DNA of 37,502 bases from Deltaproteobacteria bacterium. Its GTDB lineage: Bacteria > Desulfobacterota > Syntrophia > Syntrophales > UBA8958. Positions within the stretch are counted from its first letter, which is position 1, and the number at the start of each line of letters is the position of its first letter. The position numbers and the translations under genes were made by a program. Location of the stretch: contig JAPLJZ010000078.1 of assembly GCA_026388335.1 (NCBI GenBank), positions 1 through 37,502 on the forward strand. The letters are read 5' to 3'. Below the pieces are notes generated by a model. The model saw only the letters and a program-made list of their open reading frames with translations. It did not search any database and was not told where the DNA came from. Positions 1 to 7,354 of the stretch are shown here, in pieces.

Positions 1-263
1 CTATTTTCCGGAGGGACCTGCCGTTTGACGAAGCCGTTTTTTTCCAGACGATCGATCAGACGGGTGACCGCGGAATTGTCGATATCGAATACCTGCCCTA
101 TTTCAGACATTATGCACATGTATTTCTCCTTCAGGAAGAAAAGGACCCCCGCTTGGGCAGTGGTCACCTTCAATCCTGCTTTCGACAACGCGGCGTTTGT
201 ATGATGCACTAGTGTCTGTTGGGCCATCGATGTGAGATAGATCAAACGGTCATCATCCGTCAT
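1..263 (-). CDS. MarR-family transcriptional regulator (partial, cut by window edge)
   Basis: The minus strand from an ATG at 263 is open for 87 codons to the window edge. An excellent Shine-Dalgarno (AAGGAGGT, 5 nt before the ATG) fixes the start. The visible product opens MTDDDRLIYLTSMAQQ and continues with helices typical of MarR proteins. The winged helix-turn-helix region includes FDIDNSAVTRLIDRLEKNG, the usual MarR recognition-helix pattern (NSAVTRLIDRLE), followed by the wing start. The C-terminal dimer helix is missing. MarR proteins are cytoplasmic dimers that usually repress their own gene and neighbours in response to small ligands. The target is unknown. It is divergent from the Rrf2 gene, and an inverted repeat lies across its likely promoter. 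Confidence 0.85.
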   Translation of the reverse strand, partial: MTDDDRLIYLTSMAQQTLVHHTNAALSKAGLKVTTAQAGVLFFLKEKYMCIMSEIGQVFDIDNSAVTRLIDRLEKNGFVKRQVPPEN

Positions 264-282
264 GGGACCTCCTTGCAGGCTG

Positions 283-318
283 AATATTGATTAGTCCATA
301 TTACGAACAATCAATATT
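283..318. promoter_or_regulatory. Inverted repeat over the MarR gene promoter (candidate operator)
   Basis: A perfect 10-bp inverted repeat, AATATTGATT (283-292) and AATCAATATT (309-318), is separated by 16 bp. On the minus strand a TTGACA-like -35 lies at 318-323, and a weak -10 (TATGGA) 17 bp further on lies at 295-300 inside the repeat. The layout fits autorepression by the MarR protein. The repeat is seen directly; its function is inferred. Confidence 0.5.
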
Positions 319-383
319 GTCAAGAAATATATTTGCCCGGCGGCATCATGAATATTCTTGGGGGGAAATTCTTATCAAATTAC

Positions 384-402
384 TTGACAAGTGCGGTCTA
401 AT
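384..402 (+). promoter_or_regulatory. Candidate promoter/operator region of the Rrf2 gene
   Basis: A consensus -35 hexamer TTGACA is at 384-389. No good -10 lies at 17 bp, which would suit a regulated promoter. GGTCTAAT (395-402) recurs in inverted form as ATTAGACC at 946-953 upstream of cydA. This may be a half-site of the Rrf2 regulator, but an 8-mer match is weak evidence. Confidence 0.3.
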
Positions 403-444
403 ATTGTACGGGACAAAAAAGGTCTTATTGGAGTTATTTGATTT

Positions 445-849
445 ATGCTACAGATCAGCCGGAAAGGTGATTACGCAATAAGAGGAATGGTGTACCTGGC
501 AAGTCAACCGGTGGACAAGGTTTCATTGCTCAGTGATATTGCCGCCAAAATGGAGGTTCCACAGACGTTTCTCGCAAAGATTTTTCAGCAGTTTAATAAA
601 TCCGGGCTTGTTAAGTCTTATCGCGGGGCGGGCGGTGGTTTTAAGCTCGGTCGACCTGCCGAGAATATCTCGCTTCTGGAGATCGTGGAGACGGTAGAAG
701 GTCCCATAGTGCCCAATCGGTGCATAATGGCCGCCGGGATATGCAGCCGGGATATTTCATGTACGGTGCATCCCGTCTGGAAAGAGGTTCAAAAAAGCAT
801 GAGGGAAATATTATCCAGTGTTACCCTGAAGCACTTGGCGGGGAGATAA
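445..849 (+). CDS. Rrf2-family Fe-S transcriptional regulator
   Basis: The product of 134 residues is normal for Rrf2 proteins. Residues 1-70 form the winged helix-turn-helix, with the recognition segment VPQTFLAKIFQQFNKSGLV and the wing RGAGGGFKLGRP. Three cysteines, C93, C100 and C106, match the cluster-binding triad of IscR/NsrR-type members (IscR uses C92, C98 and C104). It should therefore carry an Fe-S cluster and sense oxygen, NO or iron status. The ATG at 445 follows a GGAG about 11 nt upstream. The gene lies directly upstream of cydAB and a peroxide-reducing rubrerythrin in the same direction, so control of that oxygen-defence block is likely though inferred. It lacks features of the non-cluster Rrf2 members such as CymR. 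Confidence 0.9.
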   Translation: MLQISRKGDYAIRGMVYLASQPVDKVSLLSDIAAKMEVPQTFLAKIFQQFNKSGLVKSYRGAGGGFKLGRPAENISLLEIVETVEGPIVPNRCIMAAGICSRDISCTVHPVWKEVQKSMREILSSVTLKHLAGR

Positions 850-900
850 ATTTTTTTCGTGCATAGTGGACAAATAAGATCCTGTTAGGTGCGTAATCCC

Positions 901-953
901 GGTCATGACCTTTGATGGAAAATATTCTTTCCCGGGCGCCAATAAATTAGACC
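901..953 (+). promoter_or_regulatory. cyd upstream region: palindrome GGTCATGACC and ATTAGACC motif
   Basis: The 170-bp gap between the Rrf2 gene and cydA holds a perfect 10-bp palindrome (901-910). At 946-953 it holds ATTAGACC, the inverted match to GGTCTAAT in front of the Rrf2 gene. No convincing -35/-10 pair was found. Both are candidate operator parts only. Confidence 0.3.
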
Positions 954-1019
954 TTGTTAATGATGATAGTGAAATCAAACATTAACCACTAATCAGAAAT
1001 TTTTTAAAAAGGAGGCATT

Positions 1020-2384
1020 ATGGACGTTCTCACTTTAAGCAGGTGGCAATTTGCCGTAACCGGCATGTTCCACTTCATTTTCGTGCCCCTTACTCTCGGG
1101 TTGTCCATCCTCATCGCGTATTTTGAGACGCGTTATGTGATGACCAATGATGAGACATGGCTGAAGATGGCCAAATTCTGGGGCAAGCTCTTTCTCATCA
1201 ACTTTATTCTTGGGATCGTTACGGGAATTACGATGGAGTTCCAGCTCGGGATGAACTGGGCAGAATATTCAAAGTATGTGGGAGACATATTCGGCGCTCC
1301 TCTCGCCATCGAGGCGATGGTGGCCTTTTTTCTCGAATCGGTCTTTATTGGGGTGTGGGTCTTCGGATGGAATAAGATATCAAAAAAGATGCATGCCATT
1401 TCCATCTGGATAGTCGCAGTTGCGACCAATCTATCCGCTCTCTGGATCCTCTTGGCCAATGGCTGGATGCAGCATCCCGTCGGGTACCATCTGGTAACGA
1501 ATACTGCCGGTCAGGTCCGTGCCGAGATGATCGATTTTGTCGCCATGCTCGTTAATCCCTATGGCTTGATCAAATTCGCCCACACCGTTACTTCAGGCTA
1601 TGTCGTTGCCGCGTTCTTTGTCATGGGCATCTCCGCATGGCACTTGGTGCGCAGGAATGAGATGACATTCTTCAAGCGATCATTCCGGGCAGCTTCCATA
1701 TTTGGCCTCGTTGCCTGCATCCTGGTCGCGGTTACCGGTGAATTCCACGGCGTAGAGATTGCCAAGACTCAGCCGACCAAGCTTGCCGCCATGGAAGCCG
1801 TCTGGGAAACGCAGCGAGGCGTTCCACTGAGCCTTATTCAGTTCCCCGATGTAGATAACGAACGCAACAGCATCGCGTGGCTCAACATCCCGAACCTGGT
1901 CAGCTTCCTTGCCGTCCACGACGCCAATGGTGAAGTTAAGGGGCTCAAGGATTTCCCCAAAGAATTGCGCCCGCCCGTCCTGCCCACATTCTGGAGTTTC
2001 AGGATTATGGTTGCCCTGGGGATGTTTATGACCTTTATTTCAATGCTGGGAGTATACCTGTCAGGGAAAAAAGATTTTGAAAAGTACAAGTTATTCCTGT
2101 CAGTTGTGCTCTTCTCCCTTCCCTTGCCTTACATTGCCGGGCAACTCGGGTGGATTGTCGCCGAAGTGGGACGTCAGCCCTGGATAGTCTATGGCGTTCT
2201 CAAGACATCCGATGCGGTATCGAAGTCAATCAGCACCGTACAGGTCGTGGGGTCGCTGCTCGGATTTACGCTTCTGTACGGGGGGCTTGCCGTCATCGAC
2301 ATCTACCTGCTGGCAAAATATTCCAGAAAAGGTCCTGACGGCATCCTGACAAGTATCAGTTACGCCACTGAAAGGAGGAATTAA
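1020..2384 (+). CDS. cydA: Cytochrome bd quinol oxidase subunit I
   Basis: Integral membrane subunit that oxidises quinol and, with CydB, reduces O2 to water at high affinity without pumping protons. In a strict anaerobe this serves mainly as an oxygen scavenger. Seen: the N-terminal FHFIFVPLTLG with H18 (the high-spin heme ligand region), the LAIEA and FFLES acidic residues of the proton path, H188 in KFAH (heme b558 ligand region), and the GRQPW motif from residue 384. At 454 residues it is shorter than E. coli CydA (522) and belongs to the short Q-loop class. A strong SD (AAGGAGG) precedes the ATG. The stop is 1 nt from the cydB start, so the two are co-translated. Confidence 0.97.
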   Translation: MDVLTLSRWQFAVTGMFHFIFVPLTLGLSILIAYFETRYVMTNDETWLKMAKFWGKLFLINFILGIVTGITMEFQLGMNWAEYSKYVGDIFGAPLAIEAMVAFFLESVFIGVWVFGWNKISKKMHAISIWIVAVATNLSALWILLANGWMQHPVGYHLVTNTAGQVRAEMIDFVAMLVNPYGLIKFAHTVTSGYVVAAFFVMGISAWHLVRRNEMTFFKRSFRAASIFGLVACILVAVTGEFHGVEIAKTQPTKLAAMEAVWETQRGVPLSLIQFPDVDNERNSIAWLNIPNLVSFLAVHDANGEVKGLKDFPKELRPPVLPTFWSFRIMVALGMFMTFISMLGVYLSGKKDFEKYKLFLSVVLFSLPLPYIAGQLGWIVAEVGRQPWIVYGVLKTSDAVSKSISTVQVVGSLLGFTLLYGGLAVIDIYLLAKYSRKGPDGILTSISYATERRN

Positions 2385-2385
2385 A

Positions 2386-3414
2386 ATGGAACTGCAAATC
2401 ACCTGGTTTATTCTCTGGTCTGTATTATGGGCCGTATATTTTATGCTCGACGGATTCGTTCTGGGCACGGGCATGCTTTCCGGTATGCTCGGCAAAAGCG
2501 ATATGGAAAAAAGAGTTCTTGTTAATTCAGTAGGACCTGTGTGGAACGGCAATGAAGTATGGCTCATTACCGCGGGAGGCGCTACATTTGCCGCCTTTCC
2601 CACCACCTATGCGCTAATGTTCAGCTACCTCTATACCGCGTTGCTCCTCCTCCTGTTCGCATTGATTATCCGGGGCGTCGCGTTTGAGTTCCGGGGGAAG
2701 GTTGATAACCCCTCCTGGAAATTATCATCCGATGTCGCCATCATCTTGTCCGGTTTTGTGCCCGCATTGCTCTTCGGTGTTGCGTTCGGCAACATATTCG
2801 AAGGACTGCCGATGGATGGTTCCGGTTACCACGGTTCGTTCCTTGCCCTGCTCAATCCCTATGGTCTGGTTACAGGGGTGCTTTTTGTACTTCTTTTTGC
2901 CGTCCACGGGGCGCTTTATGCGTCTGTGAAGACAAACGGCGAGCTTAGCAGCCGGGCACGACGGATGGCCGGAAATCTTTGGATCCCGCTGCTTATCGTA
3001 GCCGTAGTTTTCCTCGGGTACACAAAATTCGCCACCAGACTCTATGACAATTATTTCAAATGGCCAGTTCTCTTGCTCATACCGGTCATAGCGGTGGCGG
3101 CATTGATCGCCGTGAAATATTTTACGGTAAAGGATGCCATGTTCAAAGCATTTGCTTCCTCATGTGTTACCATTGTTTTTGTGACCTTCACGGGAGTTGC
3201 CGGACTGTTTCCCAGCCTGATACCCTCCAGCATTGATCCTGCATACAACCTGACGATATTCAATTCGTCTTCAAGCCAATACACCCTTGTCATCATGACG
3301 GCTGTCGCAGTGATTTTTGTCCCCATTGTCATCGCATACAAGGTTTGGGTGTATCGGGTATTCCGTGCCAGGGTAGATGAGAAGGAAGTTTTATCCAATT
3401 CCGAGGCGTACTGA
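2386..3414 (+). CDS. cydB: Cytochrome bd quinol oxidase subunit II
   Basis: Partner subunit of CydA, about nine membrane helices and 342 residues, a normal length. The N-terminus carries the family pattern YFMLDGFVLGTGML and the conserved GPVWNGNEVWLITAGGA, which stabilises the heme d/b595 region at the CydA interface. SD AAAGGAGGAA lies just before the start and overlaps the end of cydA, so the pair is translationally linked. No small CydX-like ORF was identified immediately downstream; the next gene is the rubrerythrin 49 nt away, suggesting a single cydAB-rubrerythrin transcript. Confidence 0.97.
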   Translation: MELQITWFILWSVLWAVYFMLDGFVLGTGMLSGMLGKSDMEKRVLVNSVGPVWNGNEVWLITAGGATFAAFPTTYALMFSYLYTALLLLLFALIIRGVAFEFRGKVDNPSWKLSSDVAIILSGFVPALLFGVAFGNIFEGLPMDGSGYHGSFLALLNPYGLVTGVLFVLLFAVHGALYASVKTNGELSSRARRMAGNLWIPLLIVAVVFLGYTKFATRLYDNYFKWPVLLLIPVIAVAALIAVKYFTVKDAMFKAFASSCVTIVFVTFTGVAGLFPSLIPSSIDPAYNLTIFNSSSSQYTLVIMTAVAVIFVPIVIAYKVWVYRVFRARVDEKEVLSNSEAY

Positions 3415-3463
3415 GTGAAAAAATTAAAGATATGGTCAAAATCAAATAAAAGGAGAAAAAGAG

Positions 3464-4021
3464 ATGACAAGATTTGTTTGTTCAGCTTGCGGGTATGTGT
3501 ATGAAGGAGAGAAGGCGCCGGATAAATGTCCACAATGCGATTCAACTCCGAAAAAGTTCAAGGAGCAGGCAGCCGGGGAGCTGACCTGGGCCGATGAGCA
3601 TGTCATCGGTACCGCCGCGGATGTTGATCCAAGGGTCATCGAAGGTCTAAAAATGAACTTTACGGGAGAATGCACCGAAGTCGGTATGTATCTCGCCATG
3701 AGCAGGCAGGCCGACCGGGAAGGATACCCGGAAATCGCCGAAGCGTATAAAAGAATAGCGTTCGAAGAGGCTGAGCACGCGGCCCGATTTGCAGAGTTGC
3801 TGGGCGAAGTCGTATGTACCGACACAAAAACCAACCTGAAGATGCGCGTTGAGGCAGAAAATGGCGCCTGCAAAGGGAAGAAGGAACTCGCGGTCCTGGC
3901 TAAACAGCTTAATTACGACGCCATCCACGACACTGTCCATGAAATGTGCAAAGATGAAGCACGGCACGGAAAGGCATTTCTGGGGCTTTTAAATCGTTAT
4001 TTCCTACCATCAACAACCTGA
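3464..4021 (+). CDS. Reverse rubrerythrin (rubredoxin domain at the N-terminus)
   Basis: A 185-residue cytoplasmic non-heme iron protein that reduces H2O2 (and O2) with electrons passed through rubredoxin iron. Domain order is the reverse of classical rubrerythrin. Residues 4-35 form a rubredoxin centre with C6-x2-C9 and C22-x2-C25. The rest is a ferritin-like four-helix diiron domain with [32 protein letters not shown] and DEARHGKAF supplying the Glu/His ligands. This is the architecture of the clostridial reverse rubrerythrins that act as NADH-linked peroxidases; the electron donor here is not visible. SD AAAGGAG precedes the ATG. Its place after cydAB supports an oxidative stress role. Confidence 0.93.
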   Translation: MTRFVCSACGYVYEGEKAPDKCPQCDSTPKKFKEQAAGELTWADEHVIGTAADVDPRVIEGLKMNFTGECTEVGMYLAMSRQADREGYPEIAEAYKRIAFEEAEHAARFAELLGEVVCTDTKTNLKMRVEAENGACKGKKELAVLAKQLNYDAIHDTVHEMCKDEARHGKAFLGLLNRYFLPSTT

Positions 4022-4026
4022 AGGTG

Positions 4027-4161
4027 ATGAATATTATCAATGTCATTGACTTAAAGGATTTTCAGATTTTTTGCGAGGGCATTAAAGATCATGGGCAGGA
4101 ATGCCGATATAAAGATCAAAAGGAACGGTCTGCGATGTTCGTTAATCGTTCGTGGCGGTAG
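4027..4161 (+). CDS. Possible small ORF, 44 residues, unknown
   Basis: An ATG five bases after the rubrerythrin stop opens a 44-codon frame, MNIINVIDLKDFQIFCEGIK to its end at RSWR. It contains two cysteines and is acidic then basic. An AAGG lies too close (2 nt) to be a good ribosome site, so coupling to the upstream stop would be needed. I do not recognise the sequence. It may be a genuine small protein of the stress operon or a chance frame. Confidence 0.25.
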   Translation: MNIINVIDLKDFQIFCEGIKDHGQECRYKDQKERSAMFVNRSWR

Positions 4162-4277
4162 GGAATCCAACACATAAAAAACTACAGGGTCTTGTGGTGA
4201 CAATCACCCGTTGAAGACCAAAAGTATGGAAATGTGATTCCAGCCCATGACAAAACGGCATAGGTGGATTTCGTTAC

Positions 4278-4318
4278 TTCCCCCGGCGGAACTTGATTCC
4301 TCCGGGGGGAATTGGTTT
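4278..4318 (+). terminator. GC-rich hairpin followed by a T-rich stretch
   Basis: TTCCCCCGG-c-GGAA pairs with TTCC-t-CCGGGGG around a 5-nt loop, and the 3' side runs into GGTTTTATTTC. It can act as a rho-independent terminator for the cyd-rubrerythrin transcript, or as an attenuator ahead of the small ORF at 4362. The T-tract is interrupted, so strength is uncertain. Confidence 0.5.
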
Positions 4319-4361
4319 TATTTCATTCAGTCACGAAGAATTCACCCAGGAGGTTATGATC

Positions 4362-4505
4362 ATGCAAACGACCACTTATTCGGAATACAACATCCCGGAA
4401 AAAATCCTCCTGTCTGCCGTGAAAATGATCTTCTGGCCCTTTGAAAGCCTGACAAAAAAATGTCTCGATCTGATCAGCAAAATCGACGAAGACTGTTTTG
4501 TTTAG
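4362..4505 (+). CDS. Small hypothetical protein, 47 residues
   Basis: This ATG is 8 nt after a perfect AGGAGG (4348-4353), which favours it over the in-frame ATG at 4356. The product begins MQTTTYSEYNIPEKILLSAV and has one short hydrophobic/amphipathic segment (ILLSAVKMIFWPF), then a charged end DEDCFV. It could lie along the membrane. I know no family for it. The strong ribosome site is the main support. The flanking stretches (4162-4277 and 4506-4682) show nothing else I can support. Confidence 0.4.
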   Translation: MQTTTYSEYNIPEKILLSAVKMIFWPFESLTKKCLDLISKIDEDCFV

Positions 4506-4742
4506 GCCCACAAAGCTGCTGCCGCTCAAATCCTCCCCTTCCGAACGGCGCCTAAAATCTTCCATTGACATCTCCATTCATATGTGCTTGATTTCTAAGC
4601 GTTTCAATCTCCGTTCCGAAAATCGTTAAGTTCCGCCCATAGTTAAGATACAGATGCCGTAACAACAGGTAATGCATATGAAATGCGGCTATGTTTTAAT
4701 ACGAATCAACTCGCCACATTCAACAAGAAAATGGAAAAAGAA

Positions 4743-5528
4743 ATGAAGATACCCTACTATCACGTCGATGTCTTTACCGATCACATCTTCAAGGGCAATC
4801 CCGCCGGCGTCTGTCTGCTGCCGTCCGGGTGGCCCGCCGCCGAACTCATGCAGCAGATTGCCTTCGAGAACAACCTCTCGGAGACGGCCTTTGTCGTTCG
4901 CCAGGGCAGCGCTTTCAAACTCCGCTGGTTCACTCCCACGGTGGAGGTGGATCTGTGCGGCCATGCTACCGTTGCGCCCGCCCACGTTCTCTTTAATGAA
5001 AAAGGCCTGGATGGGGACCTGATCGAGTTCAAGACCAAGAGCAGCGGGATCGTGAGCGTGGAAAGGAAGGGGGACAGATTGATTCTGGATTTCCCCTCCC
5101 GGCCGCCCGTGGCATGCGAAGCCCCCACGGAGTTGGAGAACACCCTGGGGAAGAAACCCGCCGAGATCTGGCGTGCCCGGGACTATTTGCTGGTCTTCGC
5201 TGATGAAGACGACATCCGCAACATGAAACCGGATTTTGTGCGGATGCTGAACTGGGATTGCCTGGGGGTGATCGTCACGGCGCCGGGGAAGACCGCGGAT
5301 TTTGTGTCCCGCTTCTTTGCCCCCCGGGCGGGGGTGAATGAAGACCCGGTGACGGGATCGTCCCATTCCACCCTCATTCCTTACTGGGCCAAACGCCTGA
5401 AGAAGACAGAACTTCATTCCCTGCAACTTTCGGTGCGGGGAGGTGAACTGTTCTGCCAGGACGCAGGAGATCGTGTGAAGATTGGCGGCAAGGCGGTTAC
5501 CTATTCCCGGGGGGAGATTAATGTATAG
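4743..5528 (+). CDS. PhzF-family isomerase/epimerase
   Basis: Cytoplasmic member of the PhzF/YddE fold (diaminopimelate epimerase-like), about 261 residues from the ATG at 4743 (MKIPYYHVDVFT, where family members normally start). The frame is open to ATGs at 4731 and 4683, so a longer N-terminus is possible; none has a good ribosome site. Seen: FKGNPAGVCLL near the start, NNLSETAFVV with the catalytic Glu, DLCGHAT, and the C-terminal FAPRAGVNEDPVTGSSH with the second acidic catalytic region. Family members isomerise small acids, e.g. PhzF acts on trans-2,3-dihydro-3-hydroxyanthranilate, but most homologues have unknown substrates. No phenazine genes are nearby, so the substrate is open. Confidence 0.88.
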   Translation: MKIPYYHVDVFTDHIFKGNPAGVCLLPSGWPAAELMQQIAFENNLSETAFVVRQGSAFKLRWFTPTVEVDLCGHATVAPAHVLFNEKGLDGDLIEFKTKSSGIVSVERKGDRLILDFPSRPPVACEAPTELENTLGKKPAEIWRARDYLLVFADEDDIRNMKPDFVRMLNWDCLGVIVTAPGKTADFVSRFFAPRAGVNEDPVTGSSHSTLIPYWAKRLKKTELHSLQLSVRGGELFCQDAGDRVKIGGKAVTYSRGEINV

Positions 5529-5671
5529 AATCAGACCCGCCGGGCAGCCAGGACTTTTCTCCCCCAGCCTCTGGATGCGGGTCCGTTGGAAAACAGACAG
5601 GTAGTGAACGATTATTAATGATTCCGTGTCGATTAATGAGAGCCGACGGAACTGTTTGCACACTACCGGAT

Positions 5672-5698
5672 GGGAAAATTAATCCGTTCCCTTTTTTT
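5672..5698 (+). terminator. Weak rho-independent terminator before the SIR2 gene
   Basis: GGGAA (5672-5676) pairs with TTCCC (5687-5691), directly followed by seven T (5692-5698). The stem is only 5 bp. An overlapping alternative CGGAT/ATCCG stem is possible. It would end transcripts arriving from the PhzF gene and insulate the SIR2/ATPase module. Confidence 0.45.
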
Positions 5699-5707
5699 CT
5701 AAGATAA

Positions 5708-7354
5708 GTGAGTGATTGCCTACATATGACTGTTCCGCATCGATTCCCATCGCTGATTGAAGGACCAACCCAAACCATCATAATTGCTGGTACAGGGCTC
5801 TCAGCTCCTAATGCCCCTGTGCTGGAGGGGCTTGAGATAAACTTAAAAAGAATCGCTGATACATTGGGAATATCGGTGGACAATCCAGGAGCAGACGATT
5901 ATTTCTATGATCTTGCGGAAGCCGTGCTCGAACAATTAGTCGACAACGGAAAGACGGATTCGGAAAGTCGTTTGTGGCTTGTTGAAAAATTGGGCATGTT
6001 GGACGACCGAATATGGTTTGGTGAGATCGGTTTGCCATTGTCCGGCAACACGCCTCGACATCGTGCTATTGCGCGCTTTGCTGTTGAAAACCGCCTAAGG
6101 GCTATTATCAGCCTCAATTGGGATGCATTGCTGGAAACTGCTTTAGATAGTGTAGGCTTGGCCGAAGAACCTGACGCGCCTCCTCGTCCATGGCAAGTCA
6201 CGGCGTATGCCAGGATAATTGAGGACATGGATTTACCGTGTTTAGGTAAACCCAATGTTTTTCCTGTTATTAAACCGCATGGATGTGTACGAAATCTTGA
6301 ACAAGTATGGCAAAAATTTAGATCTTCAGGAACGATCACGCACGTTACCTTCAAGCTAAAAAAAACAGAACTGGCAAACCTCCCACCTGAGCAAAGAAAG
6401 ATTATTGATCTCAAAGTTCAATGCTGTGTAGCCGAATGTCCTCTGATTGCTGTTGGATGGAAAGCATCAGAAAAATATTTACGCGACATAATCATTAAGA
6501 CCGCCAAGGATGTGCAACATCCATCATGCGACGCGTTTACACTTATTTCAAGCTCATGGTATCCTAAAACAGGTAGTAATGGGACGTATCATGATGATAT
6601 CGCTACGGCTTACGGTAAAAATCGACTAGAGGCATTTGTAAAAGTATGCAAATCAGGACATCCAACACATGATGATATATTTTTGTGGCTTCAAGCTCTT
6701 TATGCCATGAACAGATTGACTGCCACATCAATTGATCCTCAGAAAACAAAGTTGCAGCAAATTATTCAACAACTTGAGCAGCCCTGTTTCGATCATCCTA
6801 TCCTGAACTGGGTTGATAGATGGCTGCCCTCATGGGTACGGCTGTGCTGGAGGGCTGGTGTAATGAGCGGCACCAATCCCCATACCGGTCTGAGGATCGA
6901 GTCTTGGGACATCCCGATAATTCCTAGAGATGTGCATGTCCCCTTAGGTTGTATGTCTCAAGAGCGTCGTGACTTGCAAGCAGCTGCTAAGCTCCTTGTG
7001 ATATTAGTTGATACCCCTTACCGGTTCAAATTCGATAAATATCCTGGTGGCTTATGGTGTGACGAAGAACGTTGCCTTTATCTGCCCCTTCCTTTGTGGC
7101 AGGGTGTGGCAAAACCCGCGGATCTTGCTGCCCTCAAACCACTGGTTGAAGATTGGCACGGTCTAGGCTTCATCCAGAATATTCGATTAGTATGCCTCGA
7201 TACAGAGGATGTACAGCCTGATCGGGCACTTTGTCAACAACTTGAAGCCCAAGTAAGGCAACTGATGCGGTCGGTGCGTTTTGCTTTAGGAGATGCCGTA
7301 TCATGGGCTAGTCTTGAAAATATGAAGGGAGATCCCCATGCAACCGTGGCTTGA
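5708..7354 (+). CDS. SIR2-domain protein, predicted NADase effector of a defence module
   Basis: 548 residues from a GTG; an ATG at 5726 (MTVPHRFP) is an equally likely start because neither has a clear ribosome site. Residues 22-200 form a SIR2-type Rossmann domain: IIIAGTGLSAPNAP (28-37, NAD-binding loop), SLNWDALLE with N137 and D139, and VIKPHG with catalytic H191. A later AVGWKASEKYL matches the family's GxS-D region. The remaining about 300 residues are unassigned and may sense the partner or a phage signal. SIR2 domains in defence systems (Thoeris, SPARSA, DSR, Lamassu-Sir2) deplete NAD+; that activity is inferred here. The next gene overlaps by 17 nt, so the two proteins are produced together. 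Base composition is AT-richer than the flanks, a sign of transfer. Confidence 0.85.
   Translation: MSDCLHMTVPHRFPSLIEGPTQTIIIAGTGLSAPNAPVLEGLEINLKRIADTLGISVDNPGADDYFYDLAEAVLEQLVDNGKTDSESRLWLVEKLGMLDDRIWFGEIGLPLSGNTPRHRAIARFAVENRLRAIISLNWDALLETALDSVGLAEEPDAPPRPWQVTAYARIIEDMDLPCLGKPNVFPVIKPHGCVRNLEQVWQKFRSSGTITHVTFKLKKTELANLPPEQRKIIDLKVQCCVAECPLIAVGWKASEKYLRDIIIKTAKDVQHPSCDAFTLISSSWYPKTGSNGTYHDDIATAYGKNRLEAFVKVCKSGHPTHDDIFLWLQALYAMNRLTATSIDPQKTKLQQIIQQLEQPCFDHPILNWVDRWLPSWVRLCWRAGVMSGTNPHTGLRIESWDIPIIPRDVHVPLGCMSQERRDLQAAAKLLVILVDTPYRFKFDKYPGGLWCDEERCLYLPLPLWQGVAKPADLAALKPLVEDWHGLGFIQNIRLVCLDTEDVQPDRALCQQLEAQVRQLMRSVRFALGDAVSWASLENMKGDPHATVA

Noticed and set aside
287-481. 64-codon plus-strand frame between the MarR and Rrf2 genes
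   Set aside because: It overlaps the inverted repeat, the TTGACA promoter region and the Rrf2 start, and has no ribosome site or recognisable sequence.
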